64,000 nucleotides of DNA, taken from assembly GCA_030432255.1 (NCBI GenBank), contig JAUIHS010000007.1, positions 1 to 64,000 on the forward strand, written 5' to 3'. The position numbers and the translations under genes are program-made. The first letter of the stretch is position 1. Every line of letters begins with the position of its first letter. This DNA comes from Phycisphaerae bacterium. Its GTDB lineage: Bacteria; Planctomycetota; Phycisphaerae; Phycisphaerales; UBA1924. Below the pieces are notes generated by a model. The model ran no database searches. It was not told the origin of the DNA and saw nothing but the letters and a program-made list of their open reading frames with translations. Shown piece by piece: positions 1 to 10,183 of the stretch.

Positions 1-2
1 TC

Positions 3-746
3 GAGCGAATCTCGGATGTCGATGCCAAGGTCTTCGCGCTGCCGAAGCGTCCCGTGAAGTTCGTCTGCAGTTCCTCGGATGTCATTCACAGCATCTTCAT
101 TCCGGCGTTCCGCATGAAGATCGACGTCTTCCCCAACCGCAACACCATCGCGTGGGCGGAGCCGACGAAGATCACGCATCGCATGGTTGAGTCGAAGGAT
201 GACGGCTGGGTGGCCGTTCCGGTCGAGGAGGGCGAGGACGGTTTCTACCTCTTCTGCACCGAGTATTGCGGCGACCAGCATTCCCAGATGCCCGCCCGCG
301 TGATCGTGCTCAGCGATGAGGACTACGGCAGATGGCTCGCTCGTCAGTCAGACACCTCCGGTATCCCGCTGAAGGACCTCGGTGAGATCCTCCATGTGCA
401 GAAGGGCTGCGTTTCCTGCCACACCGTTGACGGTTCAGCCGGCACCGGCCCCACCTGGAAGGGCCTCTTCGGCAAGAACCGTGAGTTTGAGGATGGTGGT
501 TCGGCAGTCGCCGACGAGGATTACATCCGCGAGTCCATCATTGAGCCGCAGGTGCACATCGTGAAGGGGTTCACCTCCCAGAAGATGAACAGCTACCAGG
601 GGCAGGTCACGGACCGGGATATTCGTGCCATCCAGAACTTCATCATGTCCCTCTCTGATAAGGCTGAAGATCAGCAGCGGGCGGATGAGTGGAGTGCAGA
701 GGAACTTGAGAACCAGACGTCCGGATCGGAAGAGACCCAGGACTGA
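3..746 (+). CDS. coxB: Cytochrome c oxidase subunit II with fused cytochrome c domain (5' partial)
   Basis: The gene enters from the left edge; its reading frame is open from base 3, so the transmembrane anchor lies outside the window. The visible part starts in the cupredoxin (CuA) domain: the His of SSDVIHSIF and the [12 protein letters not shown] block (bases about 255-290) supply the CuA ligands. A cytochrome c domain follows, with the haem-binding CVSCH at about base 408 and a likely axial Met in FTSQKMNSY. This subunit-II/cytochrome c fusion defines caa3-type oxidases, which take electrons through the fused haem and pass them via CuA to subunit I. The C-terminus is an acidic tail. coxA follows 59 bp downstream. 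High confidence. Confidence 0.95.
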   Translation, partial: ERISDVDAKVFALPKRPVKFVCSSSDVIHSIFIPAFRMKIDVFPNRNTIAWAEPTKITHRMVESKDDGWVAVPVEEGEDGFYLFCTEYCGDQHSQMPARVIVLSDEDYGRWLARQSDTSGIPLKDLGEILHVQKGCVSCHTVDGSAGTGPTWKGLFGKNREFEDGGSAVADEDYIRESIIEPQVHIVKGFTSQKMNSYQGQVTDRDIRAIQNFIMSLSDKAEDQQRADEWSAEELENQTSGSEETQD

Positions 747-805
747 GCAAGGTATGGAGCCCGCCAACGCCGCGGCGTCCTGCCGGGGTACGGGAGAATG
801 AAGCG

Positions 806-2531
<1,726 letters not shown>

Positions 2532-2533
<2 letters not shown>

Positions 2534-2546
2534 CGGCCCGGCCGTC
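2532..2546 (+). other. Small intercistronic hairpin between coxA and coxC
   Basis: GACGGC-CCG-GCCGTC forms a perfect 6-bp stem with a 3-base loop directly at the coxA stop codon. There is no T tract, so it is unlikely to terminate. It could stabilise the upstream mRNA or be chance in GC-rich DNA. Confidence 0.3.
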
Positions 2547-2594
2547 GGATCCTGATTCCCCAGCCCGCCTGAGATCGGGAGAGGAAACGCCCTG

Positions 2595-3296
2595 ATGACA
2601 CACGTTTCGACAAGCACCGAGGACCTGAAGCCCCACGAGCGGTACGTACCCGCCTCGCACTGGCGCAACGCCTACGACGAGGCGGACGGCGCCAAGCTCG
2701 GCATGTGGCTCTTCCTCTCGACGGAAATCCTGCTCTTCGCCGGTTTCTTCTGTGCCTACGCCGTCTTCCGCATGCTGTATCCCGGCGTGTGGGCGGACGC
2801 CAGTCACTACTACCTCGACTGGCGTATCGGCGGCTTCAACACGCTGGTGCTCCTGCTCTCGTCCTTCACGGTCGTACTGGCCATCCGCGGCGCGCAGACC
2901 AATCGCCCGGCGATGACCAACATCAACCTGATCATCACGATCATCTGCGCTCTTGTCTTCCTGGTGCTGAAACTGGGCTGGGAGTATTACCCCAAGTGGG
3001 TGCACGATGAACTCCCGGGCGGCAACTTCGCCTACCACTCCCATTCGATCCTCGAGGCGGGCGGGTATGTCCCCGGATCCCATGACAACATCTTCCTCTC
3101 CATCTACTGGATCGCGACGGGCACACATGGTGTGCACGTGCTGATCGGAGCATTCCTGCTCACATGGTGCCTGTGGTTGAACATGAAGGGCTTCTACGGT
3201 CCCAAGCACTACACAAGCCTGGAGAACGTCGGCCTCTACTGGCACATCGTCGACATCATCTGGATCTTCCTCTTCCCGCTGCTGTACCTCGTCTGA
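2595..3296 (+). CDS. coxC: Cytochrome c oxidase subunit III
   Basis: 233 residues with about five membrane helices, the short form common in caa3 oxidases. Family hallmarks include GMWLFLSTEILLFAGFF near residue 35, and GTHGVHVLIGAF followed by GLYWHIVDIIWIFLFPLLYL near the C-terminus. Subunit III has no redox centre; it stabilises subunit I and proton uptake. A purine-rich stretch (GGGAGAGGAAA) precedes the ATG. The gene lies 61 bp after coxA and 28 bp before coxD in one transcription unit. High confidence. Confidence 0.95.
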   Translation: MTHVSTSTEDLKPHERYVPASHWRNAYDEADGAKLGMWLFLSTEILLFAGFFCAYAVFRMLYPGVWADASHYYLDWRIGGFNTLVLLLSSFTVVLAIRGAQTNRPAMTNINLIITIICALVFLVLKLGWEYYPKWVHDELPGGNFAYHSHSILEAGGYVPGSHDNIFLSIYWIATGTHGVHVLIGAFLLTWCLWLNMKGFYGPKHYTSLENVGLYWHIVDIIWIFLFPLLYLV

Positions 3297-3324
3297 TCAG
3301 CCCGCTTCTCTGAGAGTCATACCC

Positions 3325-3900
3325 ATGAGTCACTACCATCCCACGCGTGAAGAAGAGAAGGCCATCCACGAGGAACTCGCCTCGCAGGAGCTGGGGCACG
3401 AGCATCATGTCCACGTGACACCCTACTGGCCCATGCTTGCCGTCTTCGTCACTCTCGTGATCATGACCGTCGTGACGGTGCTCACGGCCAAGTTCATTGA
3501 CCTCCCGGGCACCGGCAACCTGCTCCTGGCGATGGTCATTGCCTGTTTCAAGGGAACGCTCGTCTTCGCGTACTTCATGCACCTCCGCTACGACAAACTG
3601 CTCAATACCGTTGTCGTCGCGGCCTCGGTATTCGCTGTCGTCCTCTTCATTGGATTCTCGATGCTCGACCTCAAGGCACGGGCCGCGTTCAACCACGAGT
3701 ATGAGGCCGGTGAGATCACCACCGGTGGCATGAACCGGGTCGTCGCCAATGCCAATGAGATCGCCCGCGAGAAGGCCCTTGAGCATGGTCATCACGGTGA
3801 TGAGCACGGCGAGCACGGTGACCACGCCGATGAGCATGGGGATGACGCCCACACCGACGGGGACCACGGCGCCGATCACGGTCAAGACGACGACCACTGA
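3325..3900 (+). CDS. coxD: Cytochrome c oxidase subunit IV with a His/Asp/Glu-rich tail
   Basis: 191 residues. The core matches the prokaryotic subunit IV family: an N-terminal His-containing segment, three hydrophobic segments (about residues 34-52, 62-83, 94-113) and the KGTLVFAYFMHLRYD signature in the second. Subunit IV helps assemble the CuB/haem site in related oxidases. Unusual is a 38-residue low-complexity tail (residues 154-191, bases about 3784-3897) with 11 histidines among Asp, Glu and Gly, which looks metal-binding. By topology it should lie on one face of the membrane; which face is not clear from sequence. Family assignment is firm, the tail's role is inference. Confidence 0.88.
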   Translation: MSHYHPTREEEKAIHEELASQELGHEHHVHVTPYWPMLAVFVTLVIMTVVTVLTAKFIDLPGTGNLLLAMVIACFKGTLVFAYFMHLRYDKLLNTVVVAASVFAVVLFIGFSMLDLKARAAFNHEYEAGEITTGGMNRVVANANEIAREKALEHGHHGDEHGEHGDHADEHGDDAHTDGDHGADHGQDDDH

Positions 3901-3923
3901 CACCCTCACGGCCGGATACTGCC

Positions 3924-4829
3924 ATGCGCTCTTCAAGTCGGACACTGTGGCTCGGCCTGATCCTGCTGGTCGGCGGCGCTGCAGCTTTTGCTTTCGCCGC
4001 GTACCAGATGAAGGATCGACTCGGCGGGCGGCGCGTGCCCATCGTCTGGTTCCCCGGCGAACGCATCATCCGCAACGAGTTCGACTTCCGGCAGGACCAT
4101 CGCGTCATCATCCGGGCGGTCGACCCGGAGGCCGCTGCCGGACAGAAAGAGGCTGAGACGCTGCGCATCACGTTCCGCGGCCAGACCTTCGACCTGCCCG
4201 TGAAGGGACATGATGACATTCGTCTTCCGGGTCTTGAGCGTTTCAGCGACTGGCTGCTCGTCACCCCAGTGGTTGATGGCCTGACGAATGATGACGATGT
4301 CTCGGAGGCGGTGCGCGAAGGGCGCGTCACGCCGCGCCTCATCGTCGTGGCCCGCTACCCCGCACCGGACTTTGACCCGGACACATGGGGCACCGTCCGC
4401 CGCTCGGAGTGGGAGTATTGGTTCGTGGAACTTCGGACTGACGGGCCGGACGAGCAGGCCATAGCGGTTACGAAGCGAAGCTACCGGGCGCTCCAGGGGA
4501 TTGCCGAGCAGCTGCTCGGGCAACTCGACGAAGTCGATGACATCCGCGACATCCGGCAGGTCACCTCGTTCGAACGCCTCTACAACAAGTACGGCGACGA
4601 CGATCCGACGGACAATGCCTCGTTCCCCGATACGCCGCTGGTCGACCTGTACTGGCAATACCAGGCCATGCTGCACGTGACCCCGCCCCTCCAGTACCCC
4701 CGTACGCAGGTCACCGACTACGGGATGAGGGCGATGGGGTGGACGTGGCCCACCGCTGGCATCTCGGCTCTCGCCATGCTGCTTGGCGCGGGACTCATCG
4801 CTGCGTCCCGTGTGAGTCGCTCCGACTGA
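3924..4829 (+). CDS. Uncharacterised membrane-anchored protein at the end of the cox operon
   Basis: 301 residues, not recognised. A helix near residues 9-27 (LGLILLVGGAAAFAFAAYQM) and another near 277-295 (ISALAMLLGAGLIAAS) flank one large soluble domain of about 245 residues, probably periplasmic. That domain is mixed alpha/beta, rich in charged residues, and has no cysteine or His cluster that would suggest a metal chaperone. It starts 23 bp after coxD and is followed by a separate carrier gene, so it probably belongs to the oxidase operon and may be an assembly or accessory protein. The function is unknown. Confidence 0.75.
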   Translation: MRSSSRTLWLGLILLVGGAAAFAFAAYQMKDRLGGRRVPIVWFPGERIIRNEFDFRQDHRVIIRAVDPEAAAGQKEAETLRITFRGQTFDLPVKGHDDIRLPGLERFSDWLLVTPVVDGLTNDDDVSEAVREGRVTPRLIVVARYPAPDFDPDTWGTVRRSEWEYWFVELRTDGPDEQAIAVTKRSYRALQGIAEQLLGQLDEVDDIRDIRQVTSFERLYNKYGDDDPTDNASFPDTPLVDLYWQYQAMLHVTPPLQYPRTQVTDYGMRAMGWTWPTAGISALAMLLGAGLIAASRVSRSD

Positions 4830-4895
4830 GGCTGGCGGGCCCACGTTCCCGCGCCTATCCTTTCCGCTTACGCCCGACCCCACACGGACAAGCCA

Positions 4896-6266
4896 TTGAG
4901 CACGATCGACTGCGAACCTCGCAGCGTCTCACCCGCCCCCGACACCGGAGCGGGACCCGACGCCACCCTGCCGAAGCCGCTCCCGCCCGAGCAGGCCAGG
5001 CGGTCGTACTGGGTGCTCAACGCTTCCCACACGGTCATCGACGTCTTTCCGATCTTCCTCACCTCGCTCATGATCGTGTTCGAGGGGCATCTCAACCTCG
5101 TTGAGTGGCAGGTGACTGTGCTTTACATGAGCACACCGATCTTCAGTGGTCTGTTTCAGCCCTTCTTTGCATGGTGGGCCGACCGACACGATACGCGCAT
5201 CTGCGGCTGGCTCGGACTCGTGATGGGCGGCGTCTGCATCTCATCGATCGGACTCGCGCAGAACTTCTGGCAGTTGTTCGCGCTGCAGGCCATCGGTGTC
5301 ATTGGAACCGGGATGTACCATCCCATCGGCGCAGCGCTCGCCGGCCAGTTGGGGCACCGCACCATGAAGGGCGGGCGCGCCATGGCCGTCTCCGTCTTCA
5401 TCGCGGCCGGAATGCTGGGTCAGACGGTCGGACCCCTGATTTGCACGAGGATCAACGCGGCCTTCGGACTTGGCCACCTCGTGTGGCTGATTGCCCCCGC
5501 TCTGCTGATGGCGTGGATCCTGCACCGCACGACCAGCCATGTGCCACATCGACACGACAACCACAGGGAGATCAACGCATCCGTTTCGCCGCATGAGCGA
5601 CGCATCCGCGTCCTCGCGGTCGGTCTGCTGACAGTCTCGAACGCGTTCCGATTCACCTGCAACATCGGGTTGTTCGTCTTATTCAATCACTGGGCGAAGG
5701 CCCACCTACCGGCTCAGGCGGATCAGGATGCAGCGACCAATCTGAACGGCAACTTCACGTCGGCCATGACGCTCGGCATGTGTCTGAGTGTGCTCGTCGC
5801 CGGGCGCTTCATTCGGCCGGGACGGGAAAAGGGGGCCTTCATCCTGCTCTCGATCATCGGTGCGGGGTGTGTGGCGAGTTTCGGGTTTGTGGGTGAAGTG
5901 TGCTGGGCGTGGCGTGAGTCCATGGGGTGGGTGGCGTTGATCCCGCTGTACGCCGTGGCTTCCGCGACGGCGATCGGGTTTTTCTCGATGATCCCGACCA
6001 GCATCGGCCTCGCTCAGCGAATCCTGCCAGGACATACAGGCATGGCCTCCGCCCTCATGATGGGGGTCGGATGGGCGATCAGTTCGCTCTCCAAGCCGCT
6101 CGCCAGCGTCTTCCTCGGCGGCGTCGCCCTCGAGGATTCCGCGGAGATTCCGACACTCCAGTTGCAGATGGCCTTCGTGGGCTTTGCCGCCTGTATCCTC
6201 ATCGCGGCGGTACTGGTCGCGATGCTCCCGGGACGCCTGATCCGGGATGTTGCCCGCTTTAACTGA
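4896..6266 (+). CDS. MFS transporter, FSR (fosmidomycin resistance)-like family
   Basis: 456 residues, about 12 membrane helices, starting at TTG. After a polar N-terminus of about 40 residues, VLNASHTVIDVFPIFLTSL (helix 1) and GTGMYHPIGAALAGQL (helix 4) match the FSR subfamily of the major facilitator superfamily, whose E. coli member exports fosmidomycin. The substrate cannot be told from sequence. It sits 66 bp after the cox operon in the same direction. A start further downstream is possible since no strong ribosome binding site precedes the TTG. Sure of MFS, moderately sure of the FSR branch. Confidence 0.85.
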   Translation: MSTIDCEPRSVSPAPDTGAGPDATLPKPLPPEQARRSYWVLNASHTVIDVFPIFLTSLMIVFEGHLNLVEWQVTVLYMSTPIFSGLFQPFFAWWADRHDTRICGWLGLVMGGVCISSIGLAQNFWQLFALQAIGVIGTGMYHPIGAALAGQLGHRTMKGGRAMAVSVFIAAGMLGQTVGPLICTRINAAFGLGHLVWLIAPALLMAWILHRTTSHVPHRHDNHREINASVSPHERRIRVLAVGLLTVSNAFRFTCNIGLFVLFNHWAKAHLPAQADQDAATNLNGNFTSAMTLGMCLSVLVAGRFIRPGREKGAFILLSIIGAGCVASFGFVGEVCWAWRESMGWVALIPLYAVASATAIGFFSMIPTSIGLAQRILPGHTGMASALMMGVGWAISSLSKPLASVFLGGVALEDSAEIPTLQLQMAFVGFAACILIAAVLVAMLPGRLIRDVARFN

Positions 6267-6364
6267 ATTACGGTGTGGACTGTGGAGAAGCTGGCGAGAG
6301 GTCGCGTCTGCGGTCGTTTTGGGCGACACTACGGCCATTCTTCAGGACACGGAGGTGTTGAGGT

Positions 6365-7288
6365 ATGTCGGATCGCATTGTTGAAGCCAAGCCGGACCAC
6401 CAGATCCAGGACGTGATGCCGGAGGGACGGCTGGTTGACGTCATGGGCGGTGCGCTTCGCCGCGAGATCCGCCTCCACGAACACAGCCTTGTCGCCCTCG
6501 TCGACGTGATGCCCCGCATGATTCCGGAGGGGCAGACCGCTGATCAGGCGATTGTCCAGGCTGCCCGCGTCAGCTACGGAGCGGGGACCAAGCGCATCAA
6601 CGAGGATCGCGGTCTCATCCGCTACCTGCTGCGTCATCGGCACACGACGCCATTCGAGATGGTGGAGTTCAAGTTCCATTGCGCGATGCCGATCTTCATT
6701 GCCCGTCAGTGGATCCGCCATCGCACGGCCAACGTGAACGAGTACTCGGGCCGTTACTCGATCATGCCTGATCGCTTCTATCGTCCGACGATCGAGAACG
6801 TGCGCAAGCAGTCGCTCTCCAATCGGCAGGGGGGTGATGAACCGATCGACGTCGAGACCGCAGAGGCGTTCCTGAAGTATCTCGATCGTGCCGAGGCCCT
6901 CTATGAAGAGTACACGCGGCTGAATGACCAGGGTGTCGCCCGCGAACTGGCGCGCACCGGGCTCCCGGTCAACCTCTATACCGAGTGGTACTGGAAGTGC
7001 GATCTGCACAACATCCTGCACTTCCTGTCGCTGCGCATGGACTCGCACGCGCAGCAGGAGATCCAGGACTTCGCGAACGCCATGTACAACCTCATCGAAC
7101 CGATCGTGCCCATCACGATGGAGGCATTCCGCGACTATCGCCTCGGGGCCATGCACCTGACGAGGTTGGAGGTCGAGGCGATCCGGAAAGGGTCGATGGA
7201 CATTGACTCGACCAACAAGCGAGAGAGTGCCGAATGGGCCGCCAAGCGCAGTGCGCTGGGGCTTGATGGTGTACGCACCGAGTCATGA
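6365..7288 (+). CDS. thyX: Flavin-dependent thymidylate synthase
   Basis: Makes dTMP from dUMP using FAD, NADPH and methylene-tetrahydrofolate. 307 residues, slightly longer than typical ThyX. The signature RHRTANVNEYSGRYS (about residues 119-133) corresponds to the RHRxxSxNExSxRY motif, with Asn at the first Ser position, a common variant. The region RQWIRHRT and the C-terminal substrate-binding segment LHNILHFLSLRMDSHAQQEI are also typical. A GGAGGT box lies about 9 bases before the ATG. No thyA is visible here. The next gene overlaps by 4 bp (ATGA). High confidence. Confidence 0.97.
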   Translation: MSDRIVEAKPDHQIQDVMPEGRLVDVMGGALRREIRLHEHSLVALVDVMPRMIPEGQTADQAIVQAARVSYGAGTKRINEDRGLIRYLLRHRHTTPFEMVEFKFHCAMPIFIARQWIRHRTANVNEYSGRYSIMPDRFYRPTIENVRKQSLSNRQGGDEPIDVETAEAFLKYLDRAEALYEEYTRLNDQGVARELARTGLPVNLYTEWYWKCDLHNILHFLSLRMDSHAQQEIQDFANAMYNLIEPIVPITMEAFRDYRLGAMHLTRLEVEAIRKGSMDIDSTNKRESAEWAAKRSALGLDGVRTES

Positions 7289-7743
7289 TGAACACGGTCG
7301 TCGCGGTTGCGTTCGTGTGCGTGGCCGGGGTGGTTTCCGTCTGGGTGGTGATGCGCCTGCTCCCCGGATTGACCGGGTGGCGGCAGCTGGCGACGGCGTA
7401 CCCGGCTCGTGAGCCGGCCGAGGTCATCGACAAGGGCGGGCCGGTCAGCATCGGCACGATGAAGATCGGCGGGTACAACAACTGCATCATGTGGCAGGTG
7501 GATGCGGATCATCTGCACCTTCGCATGATGAAACTGTTCAGCGCCGGTCACGCCCCGATGTCGATACCGTTTGCCGCGATGTCCTTCCCGCCGAACAAGG
7601 GCGGCCGGTACGTGCCCGTCGACCTGGAGATCGGGCGCCGGCTGACGCTTCCTCTTCGGATGGTGTCCCGGGAGATCGAGCTTCGTGAGCAGATTGCGGA
7701 ATCCGAACTGGAGTCGGGCTCGCCAAATCACGAGGAAGCATGA
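7285..7743 (+). CDS. Small hypothetical membrane-anchored protein
   Basis: 152 residues, not recognised. One N-terminal helix (about residues 4-27) is followed by a soluble domain with a run of short beta-like segments and the pattern GGYNNCIMWQVDADHLHLR. This resembles small PH-like or SHOCT-less membrane proteins that read out as all-beta, but I cannot name a family. The start ATG overlaps the thyX stop (ATGA); an ATG one codon later is an alternative. The overlap implies co-translation with thyX. Confidence 0.7.
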   Translation: MMNTVVAVAFVCVAGVVSVWVVMRLLPGLTGWRQLATAYPAREPAEVIDKGGPVSIGTMKIGGYNNCIMWQVDADHLHLRMMKLFSAGHAPMSIPFAAMSFPPNKGGRYVPVDLEIGRRLTLPLRMVSREIELREQIAESELESGSPNHEEA

Positions 7744-7844
7744 AGACATCGGGCATTCCGGAGTACAATTGAGGTGGTGCCCGACCGCCAACTCCCGACT
7801 CAGGATGCCGGTCGCGAGAGCGTTGAGATGTGCAGGGAGGCCTC

Positions 7845-9497
7845 ATGACGGATTCGCAGGACCACACCAGCAACGGCCAGCAGGCTCGCATTGCTGCGGT
7901 TGATGTCGGAACCAACAGCATGCGCCTGATCGTCGCTGAGCCGCAGGCTCGCGGCGGCTATCGTGTCATCGATGACGAGAAGGTCGTGACACGCCTCGGC
8001 ACCGGCCTCGCTGAGACCGGCGCCATTGATGAAGGCGTGATGGAGAATGCGATCGAGGCATTGGGGCGGCTCAAGGCGATCGCCGATGGCTACAACGTCT
8101 CCTGCCTGCGAGTGATCGCGACCTGCGCGGTCCGGGAAGCCGCCAACGGTCCGGCGATGGTGCAGCGCGTCCATGATGAATTCGGCATTGACATCGAAGT
8201 TGTTTCCGCTGAAGACGAGGCACGATTTGCATACCGAAGCGTTGCGAGTGCCTTTGACCTGCGCGAGATGAATGCTGCGATCGTCGATGTCGGCGGCGGC
8301 AGCACGGAGATCGTGCTGTGCTATGACGGCGTGATCGAGCAGGTGTACTCGCTTCCGCTCGGCGCCGTGCGTCTGACTGAACTCTTCGGTCCCTGCGATT
8401 CGCCGGAGGATCCAAACTACCTCGCCATGCGGCGGCACATTCGACGGACGCTCAAGGTGATCCCGAAGCCCGAACTGCCTCCGCAGATGATCTTCGGCAC
8501 GGGTGGCACATTCACGAACATGGCCTCGATGTCCATGCATCGCGGATCGGAGTCTTCGCAGAGCGATGTGCTTCCGTTTGCAGTGCGCGGCTATGAACTC
8601 CAGCGGGACGAAATCAAACACCTGCTGCACCAGCTTCGCTCTCACAACGTCCGGGATCGCGGCGCGATGCCGGGACTGAACCCCGATCGCGCGGAGATCA
8701 TTGTGGCCGGCATGGCCATCGTGGACCGTGTGATGAAGCGTCTCGGTGTCAATCGGGTGCGTGTACATGATCGCGGTATCAGGGATGGCCTGCTCTCTCA
8801 GATGGTCAACGACATCCGGACCGATGAGGCATCGGCGCGTCCGATCGAGAGGGTCGAGTCCGCACGGCGTTTTGCCCAGGCCTGCCGGTACGAACGTGAG
8901 CACAGCGAGCATGTCGCTGTGCTCGCGCTGGAGGTCTACGACCAGTTGGCCCAGACGCGCCTGGCTGAGACGTTTGAGTTCAACGAACTTCGGCGCGAGT
9001 TGCTGGAAGCTGCCGGCCTGCTGCACGACATCGGGTACCTGATCAACTACTCAAAGCACCACAAGCACAGTTATCACCTGATCGTGCACAGCGATATGCC
9101 GGGGTTCACGAATCGGGAACTGGAGATCGTGGCCAATGTCGCGCGCTACCATCGACGCGCTGAGCCGCGCCCTGCTCATCCCAACTTCATGAAACTCGCC
9201 GAGGATGACCGGGAAGTCGTGCGAATGCTCGCGGCGATCCTTCGGATCGCTGATGGTCTGGACCGTTCTCATACACAGACAGTCTGCCTGCTCGGCGTTG
9301 ACCTGAATGGCGATCAGGCGGAATTTCGCCTGGGTTCCCTCGGCGACGCGTCGGTCAACGTCTGGGGAGCGGAGCGGAAAAGTGGTTTGCTGAAACGAGT
9401 GGCAGGCATACATGGCCAGTTCATGGCTCAGCCGATCACGCGGGCCGAACTGAATCGCCGCATCGCTGAGAGCCATGCGATCAGCACTGTGAAGTAA
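7845..9497 (+). CDS. ppx: Exopolyphosphatase / guanosine pentaphosphatase family with C-terminal HD domain
   Basis: 550 residues. The N-terminal half is an ASKHA-fold Ppx/GppA phosphatase: AAVDVGTNSMRLIVA (phosphate-binding loop), VIATCAVREAAN, VDVGGGSTEIVL and FGTGGTFTNMA. The C-terminal third is an HD-type domain with LLHDIGYLINYSKHHKHS and IVANVARYHRR. The family hydrolyses inorganic polyphosphate and/or pppGpp; which substrate is used cannot be told. The ATG at 7845 is preserved with GGGAGG six bases upstream; an upstream in-frame GTG at 7830 lacks this spacing. It is 101 bp beyond the preceding small membrane gene and ends before a strong hairpin. High confidence in family. Confidence 0.93.
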   Translation: MTDSQDHTSNGQQARIAAVDVGTNSMRLIVAEPQARGGYRVIDDEKVVTRLGTGLAETGAIDEGVMENAIEALGRLKAIADGYNVSCLRVIATCAVREAANGPAMVQRVHDEFGIDIEVVSAEDEARFAYRSVASAFDLREMNAAIVDVGGGSTEIVLCYDGVIEQVYSLPLGAVRLTELFGPCDSPEDPNYLAMRRHIRRTLKVIPKPELPPQMIFGTGGTFTNMASMSMHRGSESSQSDVLPFAVRGYELQRDEIKHLLHQLRSHNVRDRGAMPGLNPDRAEIIVAGMAIVDRVMKRLGVNRVRVHDRGIRDGLLSQMVNDIRTDEASARPIERVESARRFAQACRYEREHSEHVAVLALEVYDQLAQTRLAETFEFNELRRELLEAAGLLHDIGYLINYSKHHKHSYHLIVHSDMPGFTNRELEIVANVARYHRRAEPRPAHPNFMKLAEDDREVVRMLAAILRIADGLDRSHTQTVCLLGVDLNGDQAEFRLGSLGDASVNVWGAERKSGLLKRVAGIHGQFMAQPITRAELNRRIAESHAISTVK

Positions 9498-9531
9498 CGG
9501 GCAGCGGAAGTCATCACCGGCTAAACGCGAA

Positions 9532-9585
9532 TGCGGCTCAAGTGCCGGAACACTTGAGCCGCAGATCTTTGTCTCGTGGACAAAG
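9532..9585. terminator. Strong hairpin, probable transcription terminator after ppx
   Basis: A perfect 13-bp stem (9532-9544 with 9551-9563, arms TGCGGCTCAAGTG / CACTTGAGCCGCA, 6-base loop) starts 34 bp after the ppx stop and is followed by TCTTTGTC. A second 7-bp stem (CTTTGTC / GACAAAG, 9567-9573 with 9579-9585) follows at once. The T tract is short, so termination may be weak or Rho-assisted. The site lies between convergent genes (ppx + and hpf -) and could act on both strands. The stretch 9586-9739 shows nothing recognisable. Confidence 0.6.
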
Positions 9586-9739
9586 CGGAGGAGAGAGAGA
9601 GTCTGAAGGAACGATTCGTGTGGCAGAGTCTGAGAGTCGCAAGGGAGCGAGGGGTGAATTGTTGAGGATGTGCGGGGTTCTGGCTCGCCTTGATAAGTCC
9701 TGGCGAGTCACAAGGATTTCACTCAGGTCAGCCCTCGCT

Positions 9740-9759
9740 CCGTCGCGACTCCGCGACGG
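9740..9759 (-). terminator. Hairpin just downstream of hpf
   Basis: CCGTCGCG-ACTC-CGCGACGG is a perfect 8-bp stem with a 4-base loop starting 10 bases past the hpf stop codon on the minus strand. No T run follows, so it may be an mRNA 3' end stabiliser or a Rho-assisted terminator rather than an intrinsic one. Confidence 0.45.
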
Positions 9760-9769
9760 GTGATGTTGA

Positions 9770-10084
9770 TCAGTGCCGGCGACGCCCGATGCGTCGCTTG
9801 ACAGCGCGGCGGACGACTTCACGCGCTCGCGAAGCCGCCTGGTCAATAGCGGTGTAGAGGTCACGGTCGCGGGCCTCGACGAGGAGGGGGTCTCCGCTGT
9901 GCAGGTGAATCCTCATCTGGCAGGCTCTTGCGGCGGGACCGGTGTGCGGTTCTTCATTGGAGATGCGAATTGCCACATCGCTCACCCGGTGGGCCAGACG
10001 GTCGAGTGCGAAACTGAGTCGACGCTCGACATGCTCCCGAATGGCGTTGGTCGTCCTGATGTTGCCGCGAATGCTCAACTGCAT
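9770..10084 (-). CDS. hpf: Ribosome hibernation promoting factor, short form
   Basis: 104 residues covering just the HPF/RaiA N-terminal domain (beta-alpha-beta-beta-beta-alpha): begins MQLSIRGNIRTTNAIREHVERRL and ends with an Arg/Lys-rich helix typical of members that bind the decoding centre of the 30S subunit. Short HPF proteins help dimerise or silence ribosomes in stationary phase; the dimerising C-terminal domain of long HPF is absent. The start is well supported by AAAGGAG about 8 bases before the ATG. It diverges from nhaR across an AT-rich gap. High confidence in family, moderate on mode of action. Confidence 0.9.
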   Translation of the reverse strand: MQLSIRGNIRTTNAIREHVERRLSFALDRLAHRVSDVAIRISNEEPHTGPAARACQMRIHLHSGDPLLVEARDRDLYTAIDQAASRAREVVRRAVKRRIGRRRH

Positions 10085-10108
10085 GGTTTCGTTCTCCTTT
10101 CTGATGGC

Positions 10109-10136
10109 ATCCTAGCCGTGGGTGATACATAGACAA
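10109..10136 (-). promoter_or_regulatory. Putative sigma-70-like promoter for hpf in an AT-rich divergent region
   Basis: On the minus strand TTGTCT (10136-10131) and TAGGAT (10114-10109) stand 16 bases apart, close to -35/-10 consensus and 25 bp before the hpf start. The whole gap 10085-10183 is strikingly AT-rich for this GC-rich segment. It contains near-symmetrical ATATAAGCTATAG close to the nhaR start, a plausible LysR-type operator or the nhaR -10 region. Confidence 0.4.
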
Positions 10137-10183
10137 TTAGAAAATAGAATTGTAAATCATGCATATAAGCTATAGTGGTCCTC

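Noticed and set aside
7800-9026. Minus-strand 408-residue frame over ppx
   Set aside because: Antisense to a recognised Ppx domain; no family pattern.
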